Notes under the pieces: generated by a model
Database searches by the model: none
The model's input: the letters and a program-made list of their open reading frames with translations, nothing else
Told to the model about the DNA's origin: nothing
NCBI RefSeq assembly: GCF_007846095.1
Contig: NZ_VOEI01000002.1
Location: 310,001 to 374,000, forward strand
DNA length: 64,000 nt
DNA from: Mucilaginibacter achroorhodeus
GTDB lineage: Bacteria; Bacteroidota; Bacteroidia; Sphingobacteriales; Sphingobacteriaceae
Reading direction: 5' to 3'
Position numbers and translations under genes: made by a program
Shown here: positions 25,139 through 33,677 of the stretch, piece after piece
How the letters are laid out: each line of letters begins with the position of its first letter
Numbering within the stretch: position 1 is the first letter of the stretch

Positions 25139-26638
25139 ATGAAAATAAAAATCAAAAAATATAGTATAGGTTTGTTAGTTGTATTAAGTATAACAGCAAC
25201 CAGCTGTAAGAAATATCTTGATGAGAAAAATTACAGCAACTTTGATAAATCGAACTATTTTCAAAATGCAGGCCAGGCGCAAGCTTTTGTAAAGGGCATA
25301 TACACTTTCCTGTACATGTTCCAAAATGGTGATGCGTACGGCGAAAGCCCATTTATCACCATTGAGCTATTTGCAGGGCATGCAACCTCGTTAGGGCAAA
25401 GCGTTAACAATGGTAATGTAATTAACCAACGTACTGACGCTGTTAACCCCGGATTTGAAACCGTTTGGAGAAACAGCTACAGCGCAATTGCAAATGCCAA
25501 CCTGGCAATTGAGCGCATCCCGGCAATGACCATAGATGAAAGCTTAAAGAAAAACCTGTTAGGTCAGGCTTATTTTTTAAGGGCCTTCTTTTACTATCAC
25601 CTTGTAAGATTATATGGCGACGTGCCTTTAATTGTAAAACCGGTTGAAATTAGCGACCCTGATCTTTACGCATCAAGAGCGCCACAAGCCGATGTTTACA
25701 AACTGATCATCGCGGATCTTGAAGCTGCAAAGACTTCCGGTCTATCAAATACAGATCAAACAGGTTTAGTATCATTAGGTGCTGTTAAGACATTGTTAGC
25801 GAGCGTTTATCTTACAACTGCTGGTTATCCGTTAAAACAAACAGAAAATTATGCTAAAGCTGCATCTGAAGCAAAGGATGTATTGCCTTTATATACCCTA
25901 TTTACAGATTATGCCTATCTGCATGATAACGCACACAAAAATCAGGGTGAGCTGATATTCCAGATCAACTATTTAGTTGGTATACGTGAGAACGCTATAC
26001 CGCAATTAACTTTACCGTTCAACCTTTTGGTAGGTGGCTACGGAGATCACTTAGGGGCGATGATACCTACTAATGATTTCTTTAATAGCTATGAAACCGG
26101 TGACTTACGTACGCAGGAACGCCAGTTTTATTTCTCAAGCTATCCTAAATACAAGGATCCTTCAACAATTATAAACTTTGGTTCACATGCCTTATACAAG
26201 TACTTCCATGTTGAAAGTGCTGCGGACAACGGTAATGCCAAAAGCGATGAAAACTGGACATTGTTACGCTTACCTGAGGCACAGTTAATTTATGCTGAAG
26301 CCAGTAATGAGGTTAACGGCCCTACCCAGGATGCTTACGACGCTGTGAATGCTATTCGTACACGAGCAAAACTGGCTAATCTAAGCGGATTAACAAAAGA
26401 CCAGTTCAGGATAGCGATCTGGAAAGAGCGTTACCACGAATTAGCTTACGAGAACAAGGCATACTTTGATGTGCAGCGCACGCACCAAACTTACAACCCT
26501 AAAACCAACACCTTCGGCGAGGCTACCTCTACGCCAACCGAACAGGGTGTTACTTTTAAAGAACAATACTATTTATGGCCTATACCGCAACGCGAGATAG
26601 CAACCAATAAAAATTTGACTCAAAACCCAGGTTGGTAA
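25139..26638 (+). CDS. SusD/RagB family nutrient-binding outer membrane lipoprotein
   Basis: A 499-residue lipoprotein with lipobox Cys23 (SITATSC). The N-terminal SusD-like part contains AYFLRAFFYYHLVRLYGDVP, the hallmark TPR-like segment. The C-terminal RagB/SusD part ends with KERYHELAYENKAYFDVQRT and YYLWPIPQREIATN. It caps the SusC barrel and captures glycan at the cell surface. It is the last gene of the susC-susD unit, closed by a strong terminator. Confidence 0.96.
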   Translation: MKIKIKKYSIGLLVVLSITATSCKKYLDEKNYSNFDKSNYFQNAGQAQAFVKGIYTFLYMFQNGDAYGESPFITIELFAGHATSLGQSVNNGNVINQRTDAVNPGFETVWRNSYSAIANANLAIERIPAMTIDESLKKNLLGQAYFLRAFFYYHLVRLYGDVPLIVKPVEISDPDLYASRAPQADVYKLIIADLEAAKTSGLSNTDQTGLVSLGAVKTLLASVYLTTAGYPLKQTENYAKAASEAKDVLPLYTLFTDYAYLHDNAHKNQGELIFQINYLVGIRENAIPQLTLPFNLLVGGYGDHLGAMIPTNDFFNSYETGDLRTQERQFYFSSYPKYKDPSTIINFGSHALYKYFHVESAADNGNAKSDENWTLLRLPEAQLIYAEASNEVNGPTQDAYDAVNAIRTRAKLANLSGLTKDQFRIAIWKERYHELAYENKAYFDVQRTHQTYNPKTNTFGEATSTPTEQGVTFKEQYYLWPIPQREIATNKNLTQNPGW

Positions 26639-26656
26639 GCTAAAAATTACAATATA

Positions 26657-26684
26657 AAAGACCGGCTTTAACAGCCGGTCTTTT
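26657..26684 (+). terminator. Strong terminator after susD
   Basis: AAAAGACCGGCT and AGCCGGTCTTTT form a perfect 12-base stem around TTAA-type loop, with T-rich flank. It separates susCD from the GH92 unit, so the enzymes may be transcribed from their own promoter or at a lower level. Confidence 0.9.
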
Positions 26685-26723
26685 ATATTTACAGCCACTA
26701 ACAATCAGCTTTAACTAACACAA

Positions 26724-29009
26724 ATGAAAAAAGGACTACTTTTCATAAGTTCATTCTTATTAACGGCTAACATTTTTGCCCAACAGGTCACCAAAGTTAC
26801 CGACCCTGTAGAGTGGATAAACCCACTAATGGGCACGCAATCAAAATATGATCTGAGTAATGGTAACACCTACCCTGCCGTTGCCGTGCCATGGGGCATG
26901 AATTTTTGGACCCCGCAGACCGGTAAAATGGGCGACGGCTGGCAGTACACCTATGACTCATATAAAATAAACGGCTTTAAACAAACCCACCAGCCATCGC
27001 CATGGATGAACGACTACGGGCAGTTTGCCATTATGCCGGTAACAGGTGCTTTAAAGGTATCGCAAAACGGCCGCGCAAGTTGGTTCTCTCACAAGGCAGA
27101 AATATCTAAACCGTACTACTACAGCGTTTACCTTGCCGACCATGATGTTACAGCAGAGATTGCTCCAACCGAGCGTGCCGCGCAATTCAGGTTCACGTTT
27201 CCTAAAACAGATAGCTCATACATTATTGTTGATGCATTTGACAGAGGATCTTACATAAAAGTATTGCCAGGCCAGAAAAAAATAGTTGGCTACTCAACTA
27301 AATATGCGCGTGGCCCGCTTAAAAACTTTAAAAACTACTTTGTTATTTACGTTGATAAACCGATTACCACATCACAAGTGTATTCGGATAGCACGCTAAA
27401 AGAAGGCAACGAGCTAAAGGATAAACACGTAATGGCTGTAATTGGCTTTAAAACTGCTAAAGGCGAAAAGGTTAACCTGCGCGTGGCCTCATCTTTCATC
27501 AGCGAAGAGCAGGCCGAGCTGAATCTGAAGCGCGAGCTGGCTAACGATAGCTTTGATGCTACCAAGCAAAAAGCAAAAGCTGTGTGGAACAACACCTTAA
27601 GCCGCGTTGCTGTTGAAGGCGGTACTGTAGACCAGATGCGCACCTTTTACTCTTGCTTGTACCGCATGCTATTCTTTCCCAATAAGATGTACGAGCTTGA
27701 TGCAAAAGGCAGTCCGGTGCACTGGAGTGCGCAAAACGGCGAGATACTACCAGGTTATAAATTTGCAGGCACAGGTTTTTGGGACACTTTCCGCGCCTTA
27801 TATCCTTTCTTAAACCTTGTGTACCCATCTATTAATAAAGAGATGCAGCAAGGTCTGATAAACGACTACAAAGAAGGTGGCTGGCTGCCGGAATGGAGCA
27901 GTCCCGGTTACTCGGCAGTAATGATAGGCAACAACTCAGCGTCAGTAGTATCAGATGCGTATATGAAAGGTTTGCGCGGGTACGATATCAACACTTTGTA
28001 CCAGGCGCTACTTCACGGCGCTAACAATGCCGGCCCTGCTGCTACAGGCCGTGAGGGTGTAGAATACTATAACAAACTGGGATATGTGCCTTATGATGTT
28101 AAGATCAACGAGAATGCAGCCCGTACTTTAGAATACGCCTATGACGATTTTACAATCTATCAGTTAGGTAAAGCGCTTGGTCGCCCGGCGTCTGAAACTG
28201 ATGTATATCGCAAGCGTGCCATGAACTATAAAAACCTGTTTGACCCTTCAACCCGTTTTATGCGTGGCAAAAATAAGGACGGGAAATTCCAGTCGCCATT
28301 TAATCCAACCAAATGGGGCGATGCCTTTACCGAAGGTAATAGCTGGCATTACACCTGGAGCGTTTTCCAGGATGTACAAGGCCTTATAGACCTGATGGGT
28401 GGCAAACAAAACTTCAATGCAAAATTAGATTCGGTATTTACAATGCCACCAGTTTTTGATGATAGTTATTATGGTGAGGTGATACATGAGATCCGCGAAA
28501 TGCAGATTGCTGGGATGGGCCAGTATGCGCATGGCAACCAGCCTATTCAACACATGATCTATTTGTACAACTACGCAGGCGAACCCTGGAAAACTCAACT
28601 GCACGTGCGTGATGTGATGAATAAAATGTACAAGGCTACGCCTGATGGTTATTGCGGAGATGAAGATAACGGCCAAACATCTGCGTGGTACGTTTTCTCT
28701 GCCATGGGCTTCTACCCTGTTACGCCCGCTACGGATCAATACGTACTTGGCGCACCTTTATTTAAGAAAATAACATTGAAGCTGGAAAATGGCAAAACGG
28801 TCATCATCAATGCTGCAAACAACAGCGCCGATAACAGATATGTAACAGCGTTAACTGTAAACGGTAAGCCATACAGCAACAACTGGCTTAGTCACAAAGC
28901 TTTGCTGCAAGGCCAAACGCTCAACTTCAACATGTCTGCAACGCCTAATAAAGTGAGGGGTTCTAAGCCAGCCGACGTACCATATTCATTATCTACCGAT
29001 AAAAAATAA
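26724..29009 (+). CDS. GH92 family alpha-mannosidase, exported
   Basis: A 761-residue enzyme with a signal peptide (MKKGLLFISSFLLTANIFAQ). The N-terminal beta-sandwich begins VEWINPLMGTQSKYDLSNGN, as in GH92. The catalytic barrel includes GTGFWDTFRALYPF and, at residues 645-666, GDEDNGQTSAWYVFSAMGFY, with the acidic residues used by this calcium-dependent exo-mannosidase family. Family members trim alpha-1,2, -1,3 or -1,6 mannose from N-glycans or yeast mannan; linkage cannot be read from sequence. Next to a SusCD pair, it defines this locus as mannose-glycan-directed. An exported Gfo/Idh protein starts 8 bases downstream. Confidence 0.95.
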   Translation: MKKGLLFISSFLLTANIFAQQVTKVTDPVEWINPLMGTQSKYDLSNGNTYPAVAVPWGMNFWTPQTGKMGDGWQYTYDSYKINGFKQTHQPSPWMNDYGQFAIMPVTGALKVSQNGRASWFSHKAEISKPYYYSVYLADHDVTAEIAPTERAAQFRFTFPKTDSSYIIVDAFDRGSYIKVLPGQKKIVGYSTKYARGPLKNFKNYFVIYVDKPITTSQVYSDSTLKEGNELKDKHVMAVIGFKTAKGEKVNLRVASSFISEEQAELNLKRELANDSFDATKQKAKAVWNNTLSRVAVEGGTVDQMRTFYSCLYRMLFFPNKMYELDAKGSPVHWSAQNGEILPGYKFAGTGFWDTFRALYPFLNLVYPSINKEMQQGLINDYKEGGWLPEWSSPGYSAVMIGNNSASVVSDAYMKGLRGYDINTLYQALLHGANNAGPAATGREGVEYYNKLGYVPYDVKINENAARTLEYAYDDFTIYQLGKALGRPASETDVYRKRAMNYKNLFDPSTRFMRGKNKDGKFQSPFNPTKWGDAFTEGNSWHYTWSVFQDVQGLIDLMGGKQNFNAKLDSVFTMPPVFDDSYYGEVIHEIREMQIAGMGQYAHGNQPIQHMIYLYNYAGEPWKTQLHVRDVMNKMYKATPDGYCGDEDNGQTSAWYVFSAMGFYPVTPATDQYVLGAPLFKKITLKLENGKTVIINAANNSADNRYVTALTVNGKPYSNNWLSHKALLQGQTLNFNMSATPNKVRGSKPADVPYSLSTDKK

Positions 29010-29016
29010 CTAAAAC

Positions 29017-30192
29017 ATGAGGGTTGCGAAAACACTTTTGGGGCTTACTATTGCTGTTTGTGCATTTGCAAATACATCAACTGCTCAGGTAGGCAAACCG
29101 TTGCCGCTGCCGGTACCGCCGCCTGCGGTAAAACAATCACCAGGAACTTTGGCGGTGGCCAAGCCCGTGATGCTAAGTACCATGCGGTTGGGTGTTGCGG
29201 GCTTGTCGCACGATCATGTTCACCTTATCTTGAGCGACTACCGCGACGGCAAGGTAAATATGGTAGGCATCGCAGAAGCAAACAAAGATCTGCGAGCCCG
29301 TATGCAAAAGCAATACAATATCCCGGACTCTTTGATGTTCGACGACCTGAAGAAAATGATATTGGCCAAAAAGCCGCAAGTTGTATTAGGTTATAACCCT
29401 GTTGCCAAGCATGTTGATATTGTTGAAACCTGCGCCCCTTTGGGCATATCTGTAATGGTAGAGAAGCCCCTTGCTGCAACTTTGCAACAGGCCAGGCGGA
29501 TGGAGTTTTTGGCGCTTAAATATTACATAAGGCTGCTTACGAATTATGAAACTACCTGGTACCCTTCTTTCAATAAAGTACGCGAAGTTGCCAATAAAGA
29601 CAGTATAGGGCAAATTCGCAGAATGGTGGTACACGATGGGCACGAAGGGCCTAAGGAAATTAATTGCAGTAAGGACTTTACTGATTGGCTTACCGACCCG
29701 GACATGAACGGTGCAGGGGCTTTAAACGATTTTGGCTGTTATGGTGCTAATTTAATGACCTGGTTATTAAATGGCCAGCGCCCAACCGCAGTAACGGCCA
29801 TAGCCCGCCATTACAAGCCACAGACCTATCCAAAAGTTGAGGACGATGCTACAATCATTGTTGAGTACCCAACAGCAACAGGTATCATTGAAGCATCATG
29901 GAATTGGCCATACTCCATTAAAGACCTCGAGGTTTTTGGCGACGAAGGTTACATGCATGCTTTTGACAAAGACAACATCCTTACACATATTGACAAACAA
30001 CCGCCGGTAACTTCCGTTGCGCCGCCAATAGCTGCTCCTTACGACAATCCGATTACCTACCTGGAGGCGGTGGTAAAAAACCCGATGATCGGTATTACCG
30101 ACAGGTCTTCATTGAGAAATAATATGATCGTAATGCAAATACTTGACGCTGCCAAACGCTCCATAGCAGAAGGTAAAAGAATAGTTTTATAA
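29017..30192 (+). CDS. Exported Gfo/Idh/MocA family oxidoreductase
   Basis: A 391-residue protein with a Sec-type signal peptide (ending ANTSTAQ, residue ~24). After a Pro-rich linker comes a dinucleotide-binding Rossmann start (RLGVAGLSHDHVHLILSDY) and the EKPLAAT motif near residue 148. The C-terminal beta domain includes DDATIIVEYPTATGIIEASW. Cofactor-dependent oxidoreductases are unusual outside the cytoplasm, but exported members with tightly bound NAD are known (for example GH109-type). Eight-base spacing to GH92 implies co-transcription and a joint role in sugar processing; the reaction is unknown. Confidence 0.88.
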   Translation: MRVAKTLLGLTIAVCAFANTSTAQVGKPLPLPVPPPAVKQSPGTLAVAKPVMLSTMRLGVAGLSHDHVHLILSDYRDGKVNMVGIAEANKDLRARMQKQYNIPDSLMFDDLKKMILAKKPQVVLGYNPVAKHVDIVETCAPLGISVMVEKPLAATLQQARRMEFLALKYYIRLLTNYETTWYPSFNKVREVANKDSIGQIRRMVVHDGHEGPKEINCSKDFTDWLTDPDMNGAGALNDFGCYGANLMTWLLNGQRPTAVTAIARHYKPQTYPKVEDDATIIVEYPTATGIIEASWNWPYSIKDLEVFGDEGYMHAFDKDNILTHIDKQPPVTSVAPPIAAPYDNPITYLEAVVKNPMIGITDRSSLRNNMIVMQILDAAKRSIAEGKRIVL

Positions 30193-30205
30193 CCATTTTT
30201 AACTT

Positions 30206-30237
30206 AACAAAGTTCCGCTTAAAGCGGAACTTTGTTG
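30206..30237 (+). terminator. Terminator closing the GH92-oxidoreductase unit
   Basis: AACAAAGTTCCGCT and AGCGGAACTTTGTT form a perfect 14-base stem with a TTA loop and a T-rich end, 14 bases past the stop. Confidence 0.9.
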
Positions 30238-30337
30238 TTTATACCAACTATTAAAATCGTATTAAATTTATTAACACTTAATACTGCGCCATCAAAATAT
30301 TTTATTTTAGCGCTTCAAAATCATCACCATCTATATT

Positions 30338-31207
30338 ATGATCAAACAACTTTCGGCATTGTTGCCTTTCTGCGTTGTAGGTATGCTCTCATGCCAGTCT
30401 AAACCGGCAAATTCTGATAGTTCTGTTAAAGCAGACAGTGCTTCGCGTACTGCTGCAGCTACTGAAAATACTAAATCGCCTGTAGCGCAAGTGGCTAAGG
30501 GAGCCATTGATAAAGCTGCAATAATGGCCAAAAAACAAGTGCCTGTAATTTGCTACCACCAGATACGTGATTGGAAACCAACAGATTCCAAGGGTGCTAA
30601 AGATTACATAGTACAGATCGCTGCCTTTAAAGATCATATGAAAATGCTGGCCGATAGCGGCTATCATACCATCCTGCCCGATGAGTATTATAACTATCTG
30701 GTAAATGGTGCTAAATTACCTTCTAAACCCATTATACTTACCTTTGATGATACTGATCTTGATCAGTTCACTATCGCAGCACCAGAGATGAAAAAGTATG
30801 GTTTTAAAGGTGTGTTCTTTGTAATGACGGTATCTATCGGTCGCCCGCATTACATGACAAAGGAGATGATCAAACAACTGAGTGATGCTGGCCACATCAT
30901 TGGTTCACATACCTGGGACCACCACAACTTTAAAAAATTCCAGGGTAAAGATTGGGAGATCCAATTAGATAAACCAACCAAGAAGTTAGAAGAGATAACC
31001 GGCAAAAAGATCACCTGGTTTGCTTATCCATTCGGTTTATGGAATGCACAAGGTATCCCCGAGCTTAAGAAACGCGGTTTCATAGGCGCCTTCCAATTAG
31101 CTGAGAAACGCGACCCCAATGAGCCTTTATTCACCCTACGCCGTATCTTAGATAGCGGTTACTGGAGTACCAAAACTTTAAGCAATAGCATTAAAAACAG
31201 CTTCTAA
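30338..31207 (+). CDS. Polysaccharide deacetylase (NodB-type) lipoprotein
   Basis: A 289-residue CE4-type enzyme. Lipobox Cys19 (VVGMLSC) predicts a lipoprotein, followed by a Ser/Ala-rich linker to residue ~60. The NodB motif 1 is LTFDD (Asp137, Asp138) and motif 2 is SHTWDHH (His191, His195), giving the Asp-His-His metal site. The following FAYPFGLWN segment fits motif 3. It removes N- or O-acetyl groups from cell-surface or dietary polysaccharides. It has its own terminator on both sides and so is probably independently transcribed, though it may assist the adjacent polysaccharide-utilisation locus. Confidence 0.9.
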   Translation: MIKQLSALLPFCVVGMLSCQSKPANSDSSVKADSASRTAAATENTKSPVAQVAKGAIDKAAIMAKKQVPVICYHQIRDWKPTDSKGAKDYIVQIAAFKDHMKMLADSGYHTILPDEYYNYLVNGAKLPSKPIILTFDDTDLDQFTIAAPEMKKYGFKGVFFVMTVSIGRPHYMTKEMIKQLSDAGHIIGSHTWDHHNFKKFQGKDWEIQLDKPTKKLEEITGKKITWFAYPFGLWNAQGIPELKKRGFIGAFQLAEKRDPNEPLFTLRRILDSGYWSTKTLSNSIKNSF

Positions 31208-31225
31208 GTTTAGAACAAAAATATT

Positions 31226-31254
31226 GAAGCCCTTTCCTAACAGAAGGGGCTTTC
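31226..31254 (+). terminator. Terminator after the deacetylase
   Basis: GAAGCCCTTTC and GAAGGGGCTTTC pair around CTAACA (one G-T pair), followed by GTTTTTAATTTTT. Confidence 0.75.
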
Positions 31255-31287
31255 GTTTTTAATTTTTGTTGGTTACTTTTAGCCATC

Positions 31288-31758
31288 ATGACCAATACGC
31301 TTCGTGCCATAATTACTTTTATATCTATTGCTTTAATTGCTTCTTGTAACCAGGAACCTGAAAAGCCGGTTACCGTACCCGGCGAGCAGTCGCGTAAATT
31401 GATAGATCTTCATTTTCAATACCTGAATGATCATAACCTAACCGACCTGGTTAACCAATACGCGGAAAAGGCAAAGATCACAACATCCGATTGGGATGGT
31501 GAAAGCTATGGCCGGCAAGGTGCTGATCAAATGTTCCATCAGGTTTTTTACGTGTCGCCTGATGCGAAATACCTTGTTGACAATGTGATCAACAATGATA
31601 GCACTATGATAGTTGAGTATGATGTAATTGGCCTCAGAGACAAGGCAAATAGCCCCATAAGGTATGACCTGCGTAACTGCAGCATTTTTAAATTAAAAAA
31701 TGACAAGATCGTAAGTGAGGCGACATATTCAAACTCCCGCCTCTATCATGCCAAATAA
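31288..31758 (+). CDS. NTF2-like (SnoaL-type) lipoprotein
   Basis: A 156-residue protein with lipobox Cys20 (IALIASC). The mature part shows the NTF2-like layout: an initial helix (RKLIDLHFQYLNDHNLTDLV), a strand with YAEKAKITTSDWDGESYG, the small helix (GADQMFHQVFYVSPD), and three long strands. NTF2-like proteins are small binding or catalytic cones; no active-site signature is clear here. It stands alone, closed by a terminator. Confidence 0.75.
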   Translation: MTNTLRAIITFISIALIASCNQEPEKPVTVPGEQSRKLIDLHFQYLNDHNLTDLVNQYAEKAKITTSDWDGESYGRQGADQMFHQVFYVSPDAKYLVDNVINNDSTMIVEYDVIGLRDKANSPIRYDLRNCSIFKLKNDKIVSEATYSNSRLYHAK

Positions 31759-31763
31759 CAACG

Positions 31764-31796
31764 AAATGCCCCTCAAATGATAAGGGGCATTTTGTT
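31764..31796. terminator. Bidirectional terminator between convergent genes
   Basis: AAATGCCCCT and AGGGGCATTT form a perfect stem with a nine-base loop. T-rich sequence follows on the plus strand; the minus-strand flank is less T-rich but the hairpin can serve the convergent acidic-protein gene. Confidence 0.8.
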
Positions 31797-31798
31797 GT

Positions 31799-32074
31799 TT
31801 ACAAATTTTCTCCCGAAGGCCCCTGGCCTTTATTTGACGCTGTCTGGTCTGTGGGTTTTTCCAATTCCGGTGTATCGTTTGGCACGTCAGGTTCTGTTTC
31901 TGGTGTCACCGTGGGAATCTCTTTCGCAAGATCTGGGTTGTCAACTTTCTCATTAGCCTGAGTATCGTCATCCTGTTTCAAGGTGTCGTTATCTACATTT
32001 TCGATATTCCCTTTTATGTCGTGGTTTTGGCCTTGGTCATTGGCCCTGTCAAATCCGCCTGAATAATTTTCCAT
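31799..32074 (-). CDS. Small acidic, Pro/Asp/Glu/Thr-rich hypothetical protein
   Basis: A 91-residue protein dominated by Asp, Glu, Asn, Pro and Thr (KQDDDTQANEKVDNPDLAKE, TPETEPDVPNDTPELEKP). It has no hydrophobic segment, signal peptide or Cys, and is likely disordered. Such short acidic proteins are frequent in this family of bacteria with no known role. It lies 60 bases downstream of the STAS/SpoIIAA-like gene on the same strand, so the two may be co-transcribed. Codon pattern and the flanking terminator support a real gene. Confidence 0.6.
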   Translation of the reverse strand: MENYSGGFDRANDQGQNHDIKGNIENVDNDTLKQDDDTQANEKVDNPDLAKEIPTVTPETEPDVPNDTPELEKPTDQTASNKGQGPSGENL

Positions 32075-32134
32075 GATGGTAATTTAGATGTGTATTAATT
32101 AGATTATAAACTATTTAGTGATGTTTTTAAATTT

Positions 32135-32503
32135 TCAATCTTTTGCCGATACCCATTTAACAGCATCATCAAGTTCGTTCAACGCAAAACCTTTTGATTT
32201 TCCCGGAACAAAGAATTTGAAAAGATCAGATAACCATTGTACACCTTTCTGGTCGGTTACCACTGCGATCTTATTCCATTTGGTGAAGTTCTTCAGGCCC
32301 ATTTTAACGTCATTCCACCATGCACCCGCTGTCCAATTCTGTACATCGGTCTCTAACACTAATAGATAATTTATCTCACCTTGCTTTTCAACAAGTTCGT
32401 TTATCCTTGGCATCAGCACGTTTTCTACGTCCTCTTTACTCACCTCATCTATCGCATGTATGCCTACCACATGAGGTTCCAGATCGTTAATAAATTGCAG
32501 CAT
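32135..32503 (-). CDS. STAS/SEC14-like (SpoIIAA-like) domain protein
   Basis: A 122-residue protein spanning one domain. The pattern (VVGIHAIDEVSKEDVENVLM, LVEKQGEINYLLVLETDVQN, WNKIAVVTDQKGVQWLSDLF) matches the SpoIIAA-like PF11964 family of small cytosolic proteins with a STAS-like fold. Members are thought to bind small lipophilic or nucleotide ligands; function is not established. No phosphorylatable Ser motif typical of true SpoIIAA is evident. Likely first gene of a two-gene unit with the acidic protein. Confidence 0.78.
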   Translation of the reverse strand: MLQFINDLEPHVVGIHAIDEVSKEDVENVLMPRINELVEKQGEINYLLVLETDVQNWTAGAWWNDVKMGLKNFTKWNKIAVVTDQKGVQWLSDLFKFFVPGKSKGFALNELDDAVKWVSAKD

Positions 32504-32577
32504 TTTTAATTTTAAATTAAATCAACCAAAAGCCATACCACAATCAGTCTATCAAATACCATTATGCTCTTTATCTG

Positions 32578-32585
32578 TATCTTTG
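32578..32585 (+). promoter_or_regulatory. -7 promoter box deciding the queG start
   Basis: TATCTTTG matches TAnnTTTG exactly and lies 8 bases before ATG at 32594. It sits downstream of the alternative ATG at 32564, which would therefore lie outside the transcript. The leader would be only a few bases. Confidence 0.55.
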
Positions 32586-32593
32586 CGGGCAGA

Positions 32594-33532
32594 ATGAACA
32601 GCAAGCTTTCGCAATATTCGCAATTGATAAAAACTGAGGCTAAAAGCCTTGGATTTTTATTCTGCGGTATCTCTAAAGCGGAATTTTTAGAAGAGGAAGC
32701 TCCCCGCCTCGAGGCCTGGTTAAACAAGGGCATGCACGGCGAAATGAAGTACATGGAAAACTACTTCGACAAACGCTTAGACCCGCGTTTACTGGTTGAT
32801 GGAGCAAAATCTGTTATCTCATTGGGATTAAATTACCACACTGACGTTTTACAGGATGACCCTACCGCCCCAAAAATATCCAAATACGCTTACGGAACTG
32901 ATTACCATACAGTTATAAAAGATAAATTAAAGCAACTTTTAACCTTTATCAATGATAAAATTGGAGAGGTTGGTGGCCGTGCATTTGTAGACTCGGCGCC
33001 TGTGTTGGATAAAGCCTGGGCAAAAAAAGCAGGTTTGGGCTGGATAGGAAAGAACACAAACCTCATCAGTAAAAAAACAGGTTCATTTTTCTTTTTGGCC
33101 GAATTGATAGTAGATATTGAACTTAGTTATGACATTGCCCCAACCGCTGATCATTGCGGCGACTGCACACGCTGTATAGACGCCTGCCCTACCGACGCCA
33201 TTGTAGGCCCATATATAGTTGATGGTAGCCGATGCATCTCCTACCTCACTATCGAGCTTAAGAACGAACTACCGCAAGAATTTAAAGGCAAGATGGATAA
33301 CTGGATGTTCGGCTGTGATGTTTGCCAGGACGTTTGCCCCTGGAACCGTTTTTCAGTACTACATCAGGAACCTGCATTTGCTCCCCACCCCGATCTGCAC
33401 GGCCTGAAAAAGCAGGATTGGGAAGACATTACGCAGGAAGTTTTCCAGAAAGTTTTCAAAAACTCAGCTGTTAAACGCACCAAGTTTGAGGGGCTAAAAA
33501 GGAATATCACCTTTTTGAAGAAAAGTAATTAG
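32594..33532 (+). CDS. queG: Epoxyqueuosine reductase QueG
   Basis: A 312-residue cobalamin and iron-sulfur enzyme that reduces epoxyqueuosine to queuosine in tRNA. The two 4Fe-4S motifs are [12 protein letters not shown] (Cys188, 191, 194, 198) and [10 protein letters not shown] (Cys241, 244, 248), with [11 protein letters not shown] between. [20 protein letters not shown] is the family signature. An ATG 30 bases upstream exists, but its extension ([10 protein letters not shown]) is not family-like and a promoter box lies inside it, so I chose 32594. Divergent from the STAS gene; no other queuosine genes are near. Confidence 0.94.
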   Translation: MNSKLSQYSQLIKTEAKSLGFLFCGISKAEFLEEEAPRLEAWLNKGMHGEMKYMENYFDKRLDPRLLVDGAKSVISLGLNYHTDVLQDDPTAPKISKYAYGTDYHTVIKDKLKQLLTFINDKIGEVGGRAFVDSAPVLDKAWAKKAGLGWIGKNTNLISKKTGSFFFLAELIVDIELSYDIAPTADHCGDCTRCIDACPTDAIVGPYIVDGSRCISYLTIELKNELPQEFKGKMDNWMFGCDVCQDVCPWNRFSVLHQEPAFAPHPDLHGLKKQDWEDITQEVFQKVFKNSAVKRTKFEGLKRNITFLKKSN

Positions 33533-33677
33533 AGATCACGCGACTATGAAATACAGAGTCAGCAATGACATGATTTAATTCATCGCTTCAAAGATTCTTC
33601 ACTATCGCTCAGAACTCCAGTTTTTATTTAATGGATCAGTTAACTAATCCCTGATCGCCAATCACTAATCTCTGACA

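Noticed and set aside
32564..32593. Upstream ATG start for queG
   Set aside because: The extension is not conserved in kind and a -7 promoter box lies within it; ATG at 32594 fits better.
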